The notes beneath the pieces were generated by a model. That model saw only the letters and a list, made by a program, of their open reading frames with translations. It did no database searches and had not been told where the DNA came from. A stretch of DNA of 64,000 bases from Streptomyces maremycinicus (lineage in GTDB: Bacteria > Actinomycetota > Actinomycetes > Streptomycetales > Streptomycetaceae). The translations under genes were made by a program, and so were the position numbers. How positions within the stretch are numbered: position 1 is the first letter of the stretch; each line of letters starts with the position of its first letter. The stretch covers positions 434,001 through 498,000 of the forward strand of contig NZ_BBYG01000016.1 in NCBI RefSeq assembly GCF_001184025.1, written 5' to 3'. This document shows, one piece after another, positions 41,572 to 52,259 of this stretch.

Positions 41572-42153
41572 CTACCGCCCGCGAAGTCGTCGTACGAGGA
41601 TGCTGGCGTCCCCTCGGCTCTCCAGGTCGGCGAGGACCACGGCGACCGCCTCGCGGACGATGCGCCCCCGGTCCACGGCCAGCCCGTGCTCGCCGCGGAG
41701 CACCAGCCGGGCGTGCTCCAGGTCCATGAGCTCCTCGGCGGAGACATAGACGGTGATCTTCTCGTCGTGCCGCTCCCGGCCGCTGGGCCTGCGGGACGGC
41801 TGCCGTGCGCGCTTGCGCGACTGGCCGTCGGCGGCGGAGGCAGAACCTTCCTGCGGGCCCTGGCGCCGCTCGGAGCGGTCCGCGGGGCCGCCCCTGGAGT
41901 GGGACTCCCCGGCGTCGCCCTGGCCCGCGTCGGCCGCCGCGTGCTCGGCGCCCTCGCCGTCACCGCCCTGCGCGGGCACGGCCTGCGGCGCGTCCTGCGC
42001 ACCGCCGGCCGCCACCCCGTCGCTCTCGCCGGCCGGCGCCGGCACCCGGGCCTCGCCGTTGGCGGGGCGTCGGGGCGCGGACGGCTGAAGCGCCATTCCC
42101 CCTGTCGTACGGAAGAGTTCGTCGGCCCCCGGCAGACTCACTCGGCGTGACAC
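41572..42153 (-). CDS. ParA-linked protein with C-terminal ribbon-helix-helix-like domain
   Basis: A 193-aa protein starting at the GTG at 42153, inside the last 16 bp of parA, with GGGAGGTG at good spacing. Residues 1-125 are disordered (Ala/Gly/Gln, then Arg/Lys-rich). The conserved end (about 127-190) reads ITVYVSAEELMDLEHARLVL then DRGRIVREAVAVVLADLES, a strand plus two helices compatible with a ribbon-helix-helix DNA-binding fold. I do not recognise a named family. Sitting between parA and scpA, it could be the DNA-binding partner of this ParA, replacing ParB. Confidence 0.65.
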   Translation of the reverse strand: MSRRVSLPGADELFRTTGGMALQPSAPRRPANGEARVPAPAGESDGVAAGGAQDAPQAVPAQGGDGEGAEHAAADAGQGDAGESHSRGGPADRSERRQGPQEGSASAADGQSRKRARQPSRRPSGRERHDEKITVYVSAEELMDLEHARLVLRGEHGLAVDRGRIVREAVAVVLADLESRGDASILVRRLRGR

Positions 42154-43316
42154 CGGGCGAGCACCTCCCTGGCGAGCTGGCGGTAGGCGGCGGCGCCGAC
42201 GGAGTTGGAGGCGTACGTGGTGATCGGCTCACCGGCGACCGTGGTCTCCGGGAAGCGGACCGTGCGTCCGATGACCGTGTGGTACACGTGGTCGTCGAAG
42301 GCCTCGACGACCCGCGCGAGCACCTCACGGCTGTGCACGGTGCGCGAGTCGTACATCGTGGCGAGGATCCCGTCGAGTTCCAGTTCCGGGTTGAGCCGTT
42401 CCTGGACCTTCTCGATGGTCTCGGTCAGCAGCGCCACACCCCGGAGGGCGAAGAACTCGCACTCCAGCGGCACGATCACCTTGTGAGCGGCCGTCAGGGC
42501 GTTGACGGTGAGCAGACCGAGCGAGGGCTGACAGTCGATGACGATGTAGTCGTAGTCGTCCATCAGCGGCTTGAGGGCACGCTGGAGCGTGGACTCGCGC
42601 GCGACCTCGGAGACCAACTGGACCTCGGCGGCCGACAGGTCGATGTTGCTGGGCAGCAGGTCCATGTTCGGGACCGCTGTCTTCAGGAGCACCTCGTCCG
42701 CCGCCATGCCCCGCTCCATGAGCAGGTTGTAGACGGTGAGGTCGAGCTCCATCGGGTTGACGCCGAGACCGACCGACAGCGCGCCCTGCGGGTCGAAGTC
42801 CACGAGCAGCACGCGCCGGCCGTACTCCGCGAGCGCGGCACCCAGGTTGATGGTCGACGTCGTCTTGCCCACGCCGCCCTTCTGGTTGCACATCGCGATG
42901 ATCGTCGCGGGGCCGTGCTGGGTCAGCGGGCCCGGGATCGGGAAGTACGGCAGCGGGCGTCCGGTCGGACCGACGCGCTCACGGCGCTGTCGGGCCGCGT
43001 CGGGCGCGAGCGTGGCCGCGTACTCCGGATCCGGCTCGTACTCGGCATCGGGGTCGTAGAAATGCCCGTCGGGCAGTTCGTCGTAGTCGGCGAAGTGGTT
43101 GCGGGGCGCGCCACTTCCGTCGCCGGCCATGGCGTTCACGTAATGGCCATCCATGCTCTGGTGTGCTGACAGAGCCACATGGGTGCTGCGCTGGCTCTGG
43201 TGGGCTGCGAAGGTTCGGACAGCGACGGAGCCGACAGCCTCTGGCCCCGCGGAGACCTGGGCCCGCGTCGGCATTCCTGGTTGACCACCCCCGGGAGCAA
43301 ATGTCGACTCATTCAC
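42138..43316 (-). CDS. ParA/Soj-type chromosome-partitioning ATPase (scpAB-linked)
   Basis: A 392-aa protein starting at the GTG at 43316 with AAGGAGGT 10 nt upstream. Residues 1-135 are a disordered acidic extension. The ATPase has a deviant Walker A, CNQKGGVGKTTS (143-154), then LVDFDPQGALSVGLG, YIVIDCQPSLGLLT and the switch regions. ParA ATPases move DNA or protein cargo over the nucleoid. This copy is not the parAB locus near oriC; no ParB gene is next to it. The overlapping downstream gene encodes a possible DNA-binding partner, followed by scpA and scpB. Confidence 0.9.
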   Translation of the reverse strand: MNESTFAPGGGQPGMPTRAQVSAGPEAVGSVAVRTFAAHQSQRSTHVALSAHQSMDGHYVNAMAGDGSGAPRNHFADYDELPDGHFYDPDAEYEPDPEYAATLAPDAARQRRERVGPTGRPLPYFPIPGPLTQHGPATIIAMCNQKGGVGKTTSTINLGAALAEYGRRVLLVDFDPQGALSVGLGVNPMELDLTVYNLLMERGMAADEVLLKTAVPNMDLLPSNIDLSAAEVQLVSEVARESTLQRALKPLMDDYDYIVIDCQPSLGLLTVNALTAAHKVIVPLECEFFALRGVALLTETIEKVQERLNPELELDGILATMYDSRTVHSREVLARVVEAFDDHVYHTVIGRTVRFPETTVAGEPITTYASNSVGAAAYRQLAREVLARCHAE

Positions 43317-43688
43317 AAGTCGTCTTACCTCCTTGGTGACCAGGAAACTTCTAGACAAGGTCAGCGTGGCACCATGCCGACAGTCGGCGACTCTATGGCG
43401 TGTCGGGCGTTCGCAGCAACACAATCCGCCGGACCCGGCCCGATGTGTCGGCAATGAAACATCCCGCTGTCAAGGGCGTACGACCGTCGCACGGCAGGTT
43501 TCGCCGGTGTACGAATCGGTCGAAGCGTTACGTTCGAGGCGAGTTGGCCGAGAGCCGCAAAGTGACCATACACACATCCGGCCGGACCTTGTCGGGCAAG
43601 GTCCGGCCGGGTGTGCGGGGTTGACGACCTGTGTTGACGTATCGCCTTTTCCCGCAGGGTGACTTGGCCGAGCGGCTCGGCGGGGGGC
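43317..43688. other. Intergenic region between ald and parA
   Basis: A 372-bp stretch with the parA promoter region and the ald terminator at 43573-43615. Short palindromic patches occur (for example around 43390-43470), but I see no gene. In other actinobacteria this is where further genes of the block may lie. Confidence 0.45.
43573..43615. terminator. Terminator after ald
   Basis: A nearly perfect 19-bp stem (43573-43591 with 43597-43615, one G-T pair) and 5-nt loop lies 75 bp past the ald stop on the minus strand. Confidence 0.8.
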
Positions 43689-44804
43689 TCAGCCGAGCAG
43701 CTGGTCGAGCTCCAGGTGCTCCAGGCCGTGCGCCTCCGCGACCTCGCGGTAAACGACCTTGCCGTCATGGGTGTTGAGACCCTTGGCCAGCGCGGCGTCG
43801 CGGCGCAGCGCCTCCACCCAGCCCTTGTCGGCGAGTTCGACGATGTACGGCAGCGTGGCGTTGGTGAGCGCGTAGGTGGAGGTGTTGGGGACCGCGCCGG
43901 GCATGTTGGCGACGCAGTAGAAGACCGACTCGTGCACCGAGAAGGTCGGCTCGGCGTGCGTGGTCGGACGGGAGTCCTCGAAGCAGCCGCCCTGGTCGAT
44001 CGCGATGTCGACAAGGACACTTCCCGGCTTCATCCGGGACACGAGCTCGTTGGTGACCAGCTTGGGGGCCTTGGCGCCCGGGATGAGGACGGCGCCGATG
44101 ACGAGGTCGGCCTCGAGGCATGCCTTCTCCAGCTCGAAGGCGTTGGAGACGACCGTCTGGATCTTCGTGCCGAAGACCTTGTCGGCTTCCTTGAGCTTGT
44201 TGATGTCGCGGTCGAGCAGCGTCACGTGGAAGCCCATGCCGATGGCGATCTGCGCCGCGTTCCAGCCGGAGACGCCGCCGCCGATGACGACCGCCTTGGC
44301 GGCCAGCACGCCGGGCACGCCGCCGGGCAGCACACCGCGGCCGCCGTTCGCGCGCATCAGGTGGTAGGCGCCGACCTGGGGGGCCAGCCGGCCCGCGACC
44401 TCGGACATCGGGGCGAGCAGCGGCAGCGCGCGGTTCGGCAGTTCGACGGTCTCGTAGGCGATCGCCGTGGTGCCGGACTCGACGAGGGCGTCCGTGCACT
44501 CCTTGGAGGCGGCCAGGTGCAGGTAGGTGAAGAGCGTCTGGTCCTTGCGGAGGCGGTGGTACTCCTCGGCGATCGGCTCCTTGACCTTGAGCAGCAGGTC
44601 GGCGGTGGCCCACACCTCGTCGGCGGTCTCGAGGATGCGCGCGCCGGCGGCCACGTACTCCTCGTCCGTGATGGACGAGCCGACACCGGCGTTGCGTTCG
44701 ACGACGACCTGGTGGCCGTGGCGCACCAGTTCGTGGACACCGGCGGGGGTGATGGCCACCCGGAACTCGTTGTTCTTGACCTCGCGGGGGATGCCGACCT
44801 TCAC
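43689..44804 (-). CDS. ald: L-alanine dehydrogenase
   Basis: A 371-aa enzyme. I start at the GTG at 44804 (protein opens VKVGIPREVKNNEFRV) because AAGGA lies 10 nt upstream; an alternative GTG is 9 bp earlier. Motifs include KVKEP, FTYLHLAASKECTDAL with the catalytic His, the NAD fold (AVVIGGGVSGWNAAQIA, about 168-184), and NMPGAVPNTSTYAL. It interconverts alanine and pyruvate/ammonia. Length is standard for the family. Confidence 0.95.
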   Translation of the reverse strand: MKVGIPREVKNNEFRVAITPAGVHELVRHGHQVVVERNAGVGSSITDEEYVAAGARILETADEVWATADLLLKVKEPIAEEYHRLRKDQTLFTYLHLAASKECTDALVESGTTAIAYETVELPNRALPLLAPMSEVAGRLAPQVGAYHLMRANGGRGVLPGGVPGVLAAKAVVIGGGVSGWNAAQIAIGMGFHVTLLDRDINKLKEADKVFGTKIQTVVSNAFELEKACLEADLVIGAVLIPGAKAPKLVTNELVSRMKPGSVLVDIAIDQGGCFEDSRPTTHAEPTFSVHESVFYCVANMPGAVPNTSTYALTNATLPYIVELADKGWVEALRRDAALAKGLNTHDGKVVYREVAEAHGLEHLELDQLLG

Positions 44805-44948
44805 GTGGATCACGGTCCTTGGCTCAGTAGGTGTGGGGGCACAGCAAGACATACCCGGGGATACGGGGCACACCGGGATGCACCGCAGGAGAACGTGCGG
44901 CAGAGCCAGTCTAATGAAGGTGTTCCCGCTGTCTAGCCTTTCATTGCA

Positions 44949-47228
44949 TCAATCTCCAGCGGATGTACTACGGATTTCGCAGGTGTTAGCGCGGTGTTCC
45001 AGGAGATCAGGCCGTTCCTGCACCGCCACCGGCCCTGTCACCGGCCCCGACGCGGGCCCTGGCTCCGGCTGCGATCGCGGCCCCGGCCCGGGTTCCGGCC
45101 CCGATTCCGGCTCCGATTCCGCTTCCGATTCCGGGAGCGGTCCCGACGCCGGTCCCGGCAGCGGATCCGGTGGCGGTTCCGACGGTGATCCCGATTCCGG
45201 CGATCCCGGTTCCGGCGGTCCCGGCTCCGGATCGCGTTCCGGGAGCTCCTCTCCCAGGATGCGCTCGGCCGCGCTCCGGTGCAGGCCGGCCGCCACCGGG
45301 TCGCCGAGGCGCTCGAGGGTGTCGGCCAGTCGCAGCTGCACGGCGGCCTGGAGACGCGTGTCCTCGGCGCGCCGGGCCCACTCCATCGCCTCCTGGCAGG
45401 TGCGCAGCGACTCCTCGGGGCGCCCCGCGTACTCCTGGACCCGGGCCAGCTCGCCCAGCGCCCGCGCGTGGGCGCCGACGTCGCCGTTCTTGCGGTGCCC
45501 GGCGGCCGCCGCCCGCCAGGACCGCTGCGCCTCGCCGTAGCGGCCCGCGTAGGTCTGCGCGGTGGCGATACGGCCGTAGAGCCGGGCGGCGTCCGGGCGC
45601 TCGTCGCGGGCCAGCCGCTGGGCGAGGGCCCGTCCGAACCAGTCGGCGGCCCGGTCGTAGTCCCCGAGCTCGAGATGCGCGCCGCCCACGGATTCCATCG
45701 CGCGACCGATCGCATACGGATCGTTCGCCTCGCGTCCGGCGTCCAGGGCGGCCCGGTAGCGCACCAGGGCCTCCGCCGTGCGGCCGGTCCTGGCGTCGAC
45801 GTCGGCGAGGTTCAGCAGGGCGGCGGCCTTCTCGCGGGGCAGGTCGCGCCGCTCGGCCACGTCCAGGACGAGCTGGTGGACGCCGTACAGGTCGGGCGCC
45901 GCCGCCTGGGTGCCGAAGTGCGCGACCATCGCCCTGACCAGCTGGGACATCAGACGGCGGGCCAGGGTGTCCAGCTCGCCGTCGGCGACCGCGAGACGGG
46001 CCGAGGCGAGCAGGGCGGGCCGCCGGCCCCGCAGCCAGTCGGCGGCCGCGCGCGGGGTGGGGAAGCGCAGGGCGCTGGGCAGGCCCTGGAGCCGCTCGCG
46101 GGCCTGGGGGTTGTCGGTCTCGGTGATGGCCCGGCAGGACTGGAGCAGGCGCACCGTGCGCTCCAGCATGCGGGCGCGGGCCAGCTGGAGCTCGGCGGGG
46201 CGGTCGTGGGTCTCGGCCGCGGCGCGCAGCAGGGGGTGCAGACAGGCCGGCACCTCGTACTGCGGCAGCGGGGAGTCCACGGCCCGCAGCAGCCCCAGGG
46301 CGGCGAGGTCGTCCAGGGTGGTGCGGGCGGCGCCCACCGAGCAGCCGGCCAGCGCGGAGGCGGTGTGCGGGTCCGCCAGGCCGGCCGGGGCCAGGCAGAG
46401 CAGTCGCAGTATCCGGTCGGCGGGGGCCGGCAGCGCGGCGTGCACGAGCCGGAAGACCCGGCTGAGCGGTGAGCCCTCGTCGCCCTCCGCGTGGAGCTGC
46501 TTGGCGAGGTCGGCGACGGCCGCCTTGGGGCGGGCGGCGAGCCAGCCGCCCGCCAGGTTCAGCGCGGCCGGCTGGCCCTGGCAGGCCTCCACGAGGCTCT
46601 CGGCGGAGCGCGGGTCGACGGTGATGCGGACCGAGCCGGTGTACCGGCTCAGCAGTTCGAGGGCGGACTTGGTGTCCAGGCCGCCCAGGGTGCAGGGGCG
46701 GACGTCCGCGATGCCGGTGAGCGGTCCGGCGGAGACGGCGACGAGGAGGCACTGAGGGGTGTCCGGGAGCAGCGCGTCGACCTGTTCGGCGCCGGCCGCG
46801 TCGTCGAGCAGGAGCAGCACGCGGCGCTCCGCGAGGGCCTGGCGGAGCAGGGCCGCGAGTTCGTCCTCGTCGGCGCCCGGCGGGGTCGGCACGTCCAGCG
46901 CGGTGAGCAGTTCACGGGCGGCCCGCTCGACCGGCACGGGGGTCCCGTCGGGCTCGGCGAGGCGGGCGCGCAGGACGCCGTCCCGGTAGCGGCCGGCGAC
47001 CTGCCTGACGAGTTCCTCGGCGAGCGCCGTACGCCCGGATCCGGGCCGCCCGGCGATGAGGAGCACGCGCGCGCGTGGCGCCTTCTTCCCGGAGATGGTG
47101 TCCAGCCCGGCGCGCTCGATGTCGGCGCGCAGTTCCTTCAACTCCCGGACTCTGCCCAGGAAATGGCCCTCTGTCGCAGCGTGTCCCGACAGCTGCACGC
47201 CGCCTGTGTCCACTGCCTGATCCGTCAC
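44949..47228 (-). CDS. NB-ARC-like ATPase with TPR domain and long disordered tail
   Basis: A 759-aa protein starting at a GTG (47228, GGGAG 8 nt upstream). Residues 20-55 contain HFLGRVRELKELR. A P-loop, IAGRPGSGRTAL, follows at about 58-69, with LLLLDDAAG as Walker B and a winged-helix region. Residues about 440-640 hold TPR repeats (ALLNLADVDARTGRTAEAL, YGRIATAQTYAGRYGEAQ). The last 110 residues are a repeated Glu/Pro/Gly/Ser tail encoded by repetitive DNA. No DNA-binding domain is evident, so it may be a signal-transduction ATPase like the NB-ARC part of SARP regulators. Its role is unknown. Confidence 0.72.
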   Translation of the reverse strand: MTDQAVDTGGVQLSGHAATEGHFLGRVRELKELRADIERAGLDTISGKKAPRARVLLIAGRPGSGRTALAEELVRQVAGRYRDGVLRARLAEPDGTPVPVERAARELLTALDVPTPPGADEDELAALLRQALAERRVLLLLDDAAGAEQVDALLPDTPQCLLVAVSAGPLTGIADVRPCTLGGLDTKSALELLSRYTGSVRITVDPRSAESLVEACQGQPAALNLAGGWLAARPKAAVADLAKQLHAEGDEGSPLSRVFRLVHAALPAPADRILRLLCLAPAGLADPHTASALAGCSVGAARTTLDDLAALGLLRAVDSPLPQYEVPACLHPLLRAAAETHDRPAELQLARARMLERTVRLLQSCRAITETDNPQARERLQGLPSALRFPTPRAAADWLRGRRPALLASARLAVADGELDTLARRLMSQLVRAMVAHFGTQAAAPDLYGVHQLVLDVAERRDLPREKAAALLNLADVDARTGRTAEALVRYRAALDAGREANDPYAIGRAMESVGGAHLELGDYDRAADWFGRALAQRLARDERPDAARLYGRIATAQTYAGRYGEAQRSWRAAAAGHRKNGDVGAHARALGELARVQEYAGRPEESLRTCQEAMEWARRAEDTRLQAAVQLRLADTLERLGDPVAAGLHRSAAERILGEELPERDPEPGPPEPGSPESGSPSEPPPDPLPGPASGPLPESEAESEPESGPEPGPGPRSQPEPGPASGPVTGPVAVQERPDLLEHRANTCEIRSTSAGD

Positions 47229-47492
47229 GGGCCACACTCCCGTCCCACCGCACACGCAAGCCCGCCGGGACTCCGGATCGGGTGATTCCAGAGCCTAGTT
47301 CACGCTCTGCGACGTTCCGGGTGGAGTACGGCGGCACGACCGGGAGGTCCCCCGATCGGATCAGCCGATGGTCACACCGGACGGGGGCGGAACGGTCTCA
47401 GCAGGGGCACCCCAGCGGAGGCGTGCGCAGAGGGACGGGGAGGATGCGGAGCGCGGCGAGGATGCGGAGGGCGGAGAGGAGGGCGAAGGGCG

Positions 47493-48119
47493 TCAGGCCT
47501 CGAAGGGGCGGGCCGGCCAGGGCGCCTCGGCCCGGCGCAGCGCGTCGAGCCCGTCGCCGGTGCGCGCGGCGATCAGGGAGAGGACGCCCACGACGAGACA
47601 GTTGCTGTGCAGCTCGCCGGCGAGCACGCCCCGGACGAGCTCGCCGACCGGCACCCGCGCGTGTTCCATGTCGGCCTCCTCGTCCTCCACGGCGAAGCGC
47701 TCCCCGTCGGCCTCGGACAGATCGCGGGCCAGGAAGATGCGTACCGACTCGTCGCAGCCGCCCGCGGTGGGGTAGACGTCGGTCAGCACCCGCCAGTCCT
47801 CGGCCTTGACGTGTGCCTCCTCGTACAGCTCGCGCTGGGCCGCGTGCAGCGGGTTCTCGCCGGGCACGTCGAGCAGACCGGCCGGGATCTCCCACAGCTT
47901 CTGCCGCACGGGGTGCCGGTACTGCTTGATGAGCAGGACCCGGTCCTCCTCGTCGAGGGCGAGGACGGCCACGGAACCCGGGTGGACCTGGAAGTCCCGG
48001 CGGACCACCGAGCCGTCGGGCATGACCACCTCGTCCGTGCGGACGGAGGTCTTGTTGCCGACGAAGGGGGTCTCGGTCGACCGGACCTCCCACGCCTCGG
48101 GGGTGTCCTTGATCGTCAT
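47493..48119 (-). CDS. Nudix hydrolase, ADP-ribose pyrophosphatase type
   Basis: A 208-aa protein beginning at the ATG at 48119. Nudix box region: PAGLLDVPGE then RELYEEAHV (about 75-98), with the preceding LIKQYRHPVRQKLWEIP typical of ADP-ribose pyrophosphatases. The signature has Ala where Gly normally follows EE. The family hydrolyses ADP-ribose to AMP and ribose-5-phosphate. It follows pyrG in the same direction, as in mycobacteria, but a terminator lies between them. Confidence 0.88.
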   Translation of the reverse strand: MTIKDTPEAWEVRSTETPFVGNKTSVRTDEVVMPDGSVVRRDFQVHPGSVAVLALDEEDRVLLIKQYRHPVRQKLWEIPAGLLDVPGENPLHAAQRELYEEAHVKAEDWRVLTDVYPTAGGCDESVRIFLARDLSEADGERFAVEDEEADMEHARVPVGELVRGVLAGELHSNCLVVGVLSLIAARTGDGLDALRRAEAPWPARPFEA

Positions 48120-48158
48120 GCCATGCGTCCTTCCACGTGCCACGTGCGCAAACGAAAA

Positions 48159-48192
48159 CCGGGGTGCCCACCCTTGAAGGTTTGCACCCCGG
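48159..48192 (-). terminator. Terminator between pyrG and the Nudix gene
   Basis: A 9-bp perfect stem (48159-48167 with 48184-48192) is followed on the minus strand by TTTT. Part of pyrG transcription probably stops here. Confidence 0.7.
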
Positions 48193-48211
48193 CCACCGTA
48201 CAACTGGTGTG

Positions 48212-49876
<1,665 letters not shown>

Positions 49877-50345
49877 GGCCAAGAGGGGGCTCCCGTGGTC
49901 GCGATTCGGAGGTGCGGTTCGGGGGCTTCGAGACCACCGGTCCACGGGCTACCAGGGTATCAGCGCCTCAGGGAGATGGCTTCCGGCCACGCTCCGCGCA
50001 CGGCTCGACACGGGCGGCCCCCGCGCACCGGTTTCTCACCCGTTGCTCACCCGTTCGGCCCACCCGCGTTGTCCGGAGCGGCACGCAGATCATCTACGTG
50101 CGTCGTATCCTGCTCGGACACTCGCTGCCGAGCCCGGTCGGCAAGACGGCACACCCCAGTCCGTATCCCCACCGGAACAACGAGAGCTCGTCAGTTCGTT
50201 GAGCAGGAATCGGCGTTTTGCCTATATGGCTGAGCGGCTGCTTTGCTTCAGCGCTCAACGACGCATTACAAACGACCCCTTGACCGCACTAGCGACAGCC
50301 CCCGTTCCGCATGGGGGTGACGTGGCCGTTCGACTGGAGTTGCAC
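49877..50345. other. Divergent intergenic region between pyrG and GH15
   Basis: A 469-bp region with the promoters of both flanking genes. In-frame sequence upstream of the GH15 start (from 50226) does not look like a conserved N-terminus. No RNA gene recognised. Confidence 0.45.
50199..50228 (+). promoter_or_regulatory. Promoter candidate for the GH15 gene
   Basis: TTGAGC at 50199-50204 and TATATG at 50223-50228 with an 18-bp spacer. This is close to a vegetative sigma-HrdB promoter, about 115 bp upstream of the start codon. Confidence 0.4.
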
Positions 50346-52148
50346 GTGGCCGGGCGCATCGAAGATTACGCACTCATCGGAGACATGCAGACCGCCGCAC
50401 TGGTCTGCCGGGACGGCACAGTCGACTGGCTGTGCCTGCCCCGCTTCGACTCGCACGCGATCTTCGCAGGTCTGCTCGGCACCGAGGAACACGGTTTCTG
50501 GCGCCTCGGCCCCGCGCACGCCTCCGACGCACAGCCGCCGACCGCGGCCCGGCGCACCTACCGGGGCGACTCGCTCATCCTGGAGTCCGAGTGGGACACC
50601 CCGCGCGGCACGGTCCGGGTGACCGATTTCATGCCCCCTCGTGACGGCGCGCCCCAGCTGATCCGGATCGTCGAGGGCGTCTCGGGCCGCGTCCCGATGC
50701 GCTCCGCGCTGCGGATGCGGTTCTCCTACGGCCGGGTCGTGCCGTGGGTGCACAAGCACGAGGGCCGTACGGTCGCCGTCGCGGGCCCGGACTCCGTGTG
50801 GTTCGACACCGAGTGCGAGACCTACGGCAAGTCGCTGACCACGTACGCCGACTTCACGGTCGCTCCGGGTGACCGGATCGCGTTCACGATCTCCTGGGAG
50901 CCCTCGCACAAGGAGCCGCCCGCGCTGCCCGAGCCCGAGCAGTCGCTCCAGGCGACCGAGGACTTCTGGCGCGAGTGGGTCGAGCACTGTACGTACCACG
51001 GCCCCTACCGCGAGGCCGTGATCCGCTCGCTGATCACGCTCAAGGCGCTGACGTACGGCCCGACCGGCGGCATCGTCGCCGCGCCCACCACCTCCCTGCC
51101 CGAGGACATCGGCGGCGTCCGCAACTGGGACTACCGCTACACCTGGCTGCGCGACGCGGCCATCACCCTGTCCTCGCTGCTGCGCACCGGCTACCGCGAG
51201 GAGGCCCGCGCCTGGCGCGAGTGGCTGCTGCGGGCCGTCGCCGGCGACCCCGAGAACCTCCAGATCATGTACGGCATCGCGGGCGAGCGCGAGCTGGGCG
51301 AGGCCGAGCTGGACTGGCTGCCCGGCTACGAGCACTCCGGCCCGGTCCGGGTCGGCAACGGCGCCGCGCACCAGCTCCAGCTGGACGTCTACGGCGAGGT
51401 CACCGAGGCCCTGCACCTGGGTCACATGACGGGCCTGGCCCGCAACGACTACGCCTCCCTGCTCCAGCTGAAGCTGATCCGCTACCTGGAGCAGCACTGG
51501 GACGAGCCGGACGAGGGCATCTGGGAGGTGCGCGGTCCGCGCCGGCACTTCGTGCACTCCAAGGTCATGGCCTGGGTCGCCGTCGACCGCACGATCAAGC
51601 TGATCGAGTCCGGCGACGCGGACGGCCCGCTGGAGAAGTGGCGCGAGCTGCGCGACGACATCCACCGGGACGTCTGCGAGAAGGGCTACGACAAGGAACG
51701 CAACACGTTCACGCAGTCCTACGGCTCCAAGGAGCTGGACGCGTCGCTGCTGCTCATCCCGCAGATGGGCTTCCTGCCCCCGGACGACAAGCGCGTGATC
51801 GGCACCATCGAGGCGATCCAGCGCGAGCTGTCCACCCCGGACGGCTTCATCCTGCGCTACCCGACCTCGGGCGGCGACGAGGGCGTCGACGGCCTGCCCG
51901 GCGACGAGGGCGCCTTCCTGGCCTGCTCGTTCTGGATGGCCGACGACCTCGCGATGATCGGCCGGGTGGACGAGGCCCGCAAGCTGTTCGAGAAGCTGCT
52001 CTCGCTGCGCAACGACCTCGGTCTGCTCGCCGAGGAGTGGGACCCGCGCCTCCAGCGCCAGGTCGGCAACTTCCCGCAGGCCTTCAGCCACGTGCCGCTC
52101 ATCGACACGGCCCTGCGCCTGACGGCGTCGGGGGCGTACGGCGGCTGA
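50346..52148 (+). CDS. Glycoside hydrolase family 15 protein (glucoamylase/trehalase-type)
   Basis: A 600-aa cytoplasmic enzyme starting at a GTG (50346) with GGAG 6 nt upstream. The N-terminal beta-domain opens AGRIEDYALIGDMQTAALV, then VDWLCLPRFDSHAIFA. The (alpha/alpha)6 barrel has NWDYRYTWLRDAAITLSSLL and EGIWEVRGPRRHFVHSKVM with the general acid Glu; EEWDPRLQRQVGNFPQAFSH holds the likely base. No signal peptide. Some actinobacterial relatives are trehalases, others act on glucans; substrate cannot be chosen from sequence alone. Confidence 0.85.
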   Translation: MAGRIEDYALIGDMQTAALVCRDGTVDWLCLPRFDSHAIFAGLLGTEEHGFWRLGPAHASDAQPPTAARRTYRGDSLILESEWDTPRGTVRVTDFMPPRDGAPQLIRIVEGVSGRVPMRSALRMRFSYGRVVPWVHKHEGRTVAVAGPDSVWFDTECETYGKSLTTYADFTVAPGDRIAFTISWEPSHKEPPALPEPEQSLQATEDFWREWVEHCTYHGPYREAVIRSLITLKALTYGPTGGIVAAPTTSLPEDIGGVRNWDYRYTWLRDAAITLSSLLRTGYREEARAWREWLLRAVAGDPENLQIMYGIAGERELGEAELDWLPGYEHSGPVRVGNGAAHQLQLDVYGEVTEALHLGHMTGLARNDYASLLQLKLIRYLEQHWDEPDEGIWEVRGPRRHFVHSKVMAWVAVDRTIKLIESGDADGPLEKWRELRDDIHRDVCEKGYDKERNTFTQSYGSKELDASLLLIPQMGFLPPDDKRVIGTIEAIQRELSTPDGFILRYPTSGGDEGVDGLPGDEGAFLACSFWMADDLAMIGRVDEARKLFEKLLSLRNDLGLLAEEWDPRLQRQVGNFPQAFSHVPLIDTALRLTASGAYGG

Positions 52149-52180
52149 GCCGCCCCCGCCGGACCGCACGGACCCGTGAC

Positions 52181-52213
52181 GCGCGGCCGCCGGACAGGAC
52201 CGGGCGGCCGCGC
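52181..52213. terminator. Terminator after the GH15 gene
   Basis: A perfect 11-bp stem (52181-52191 with 52203-52213) and 11-nt loop about 30 bp past the GH15 stop. Confidence 0.6.
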
Positions 52214-52259
52214 ACGCCTAGGCTGGAGGCATCTGCCCCTGCACGGAAGGGGGCGCCCC

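Noticed and set aside
50226..50345. Longer N-terminus for the GH15 protein starting at the ATG at 50226
   Set aside because: The added residues do not look conserved; the GTG at 50346 has a good ribosome-binding site and starts at the family's usual first motif.
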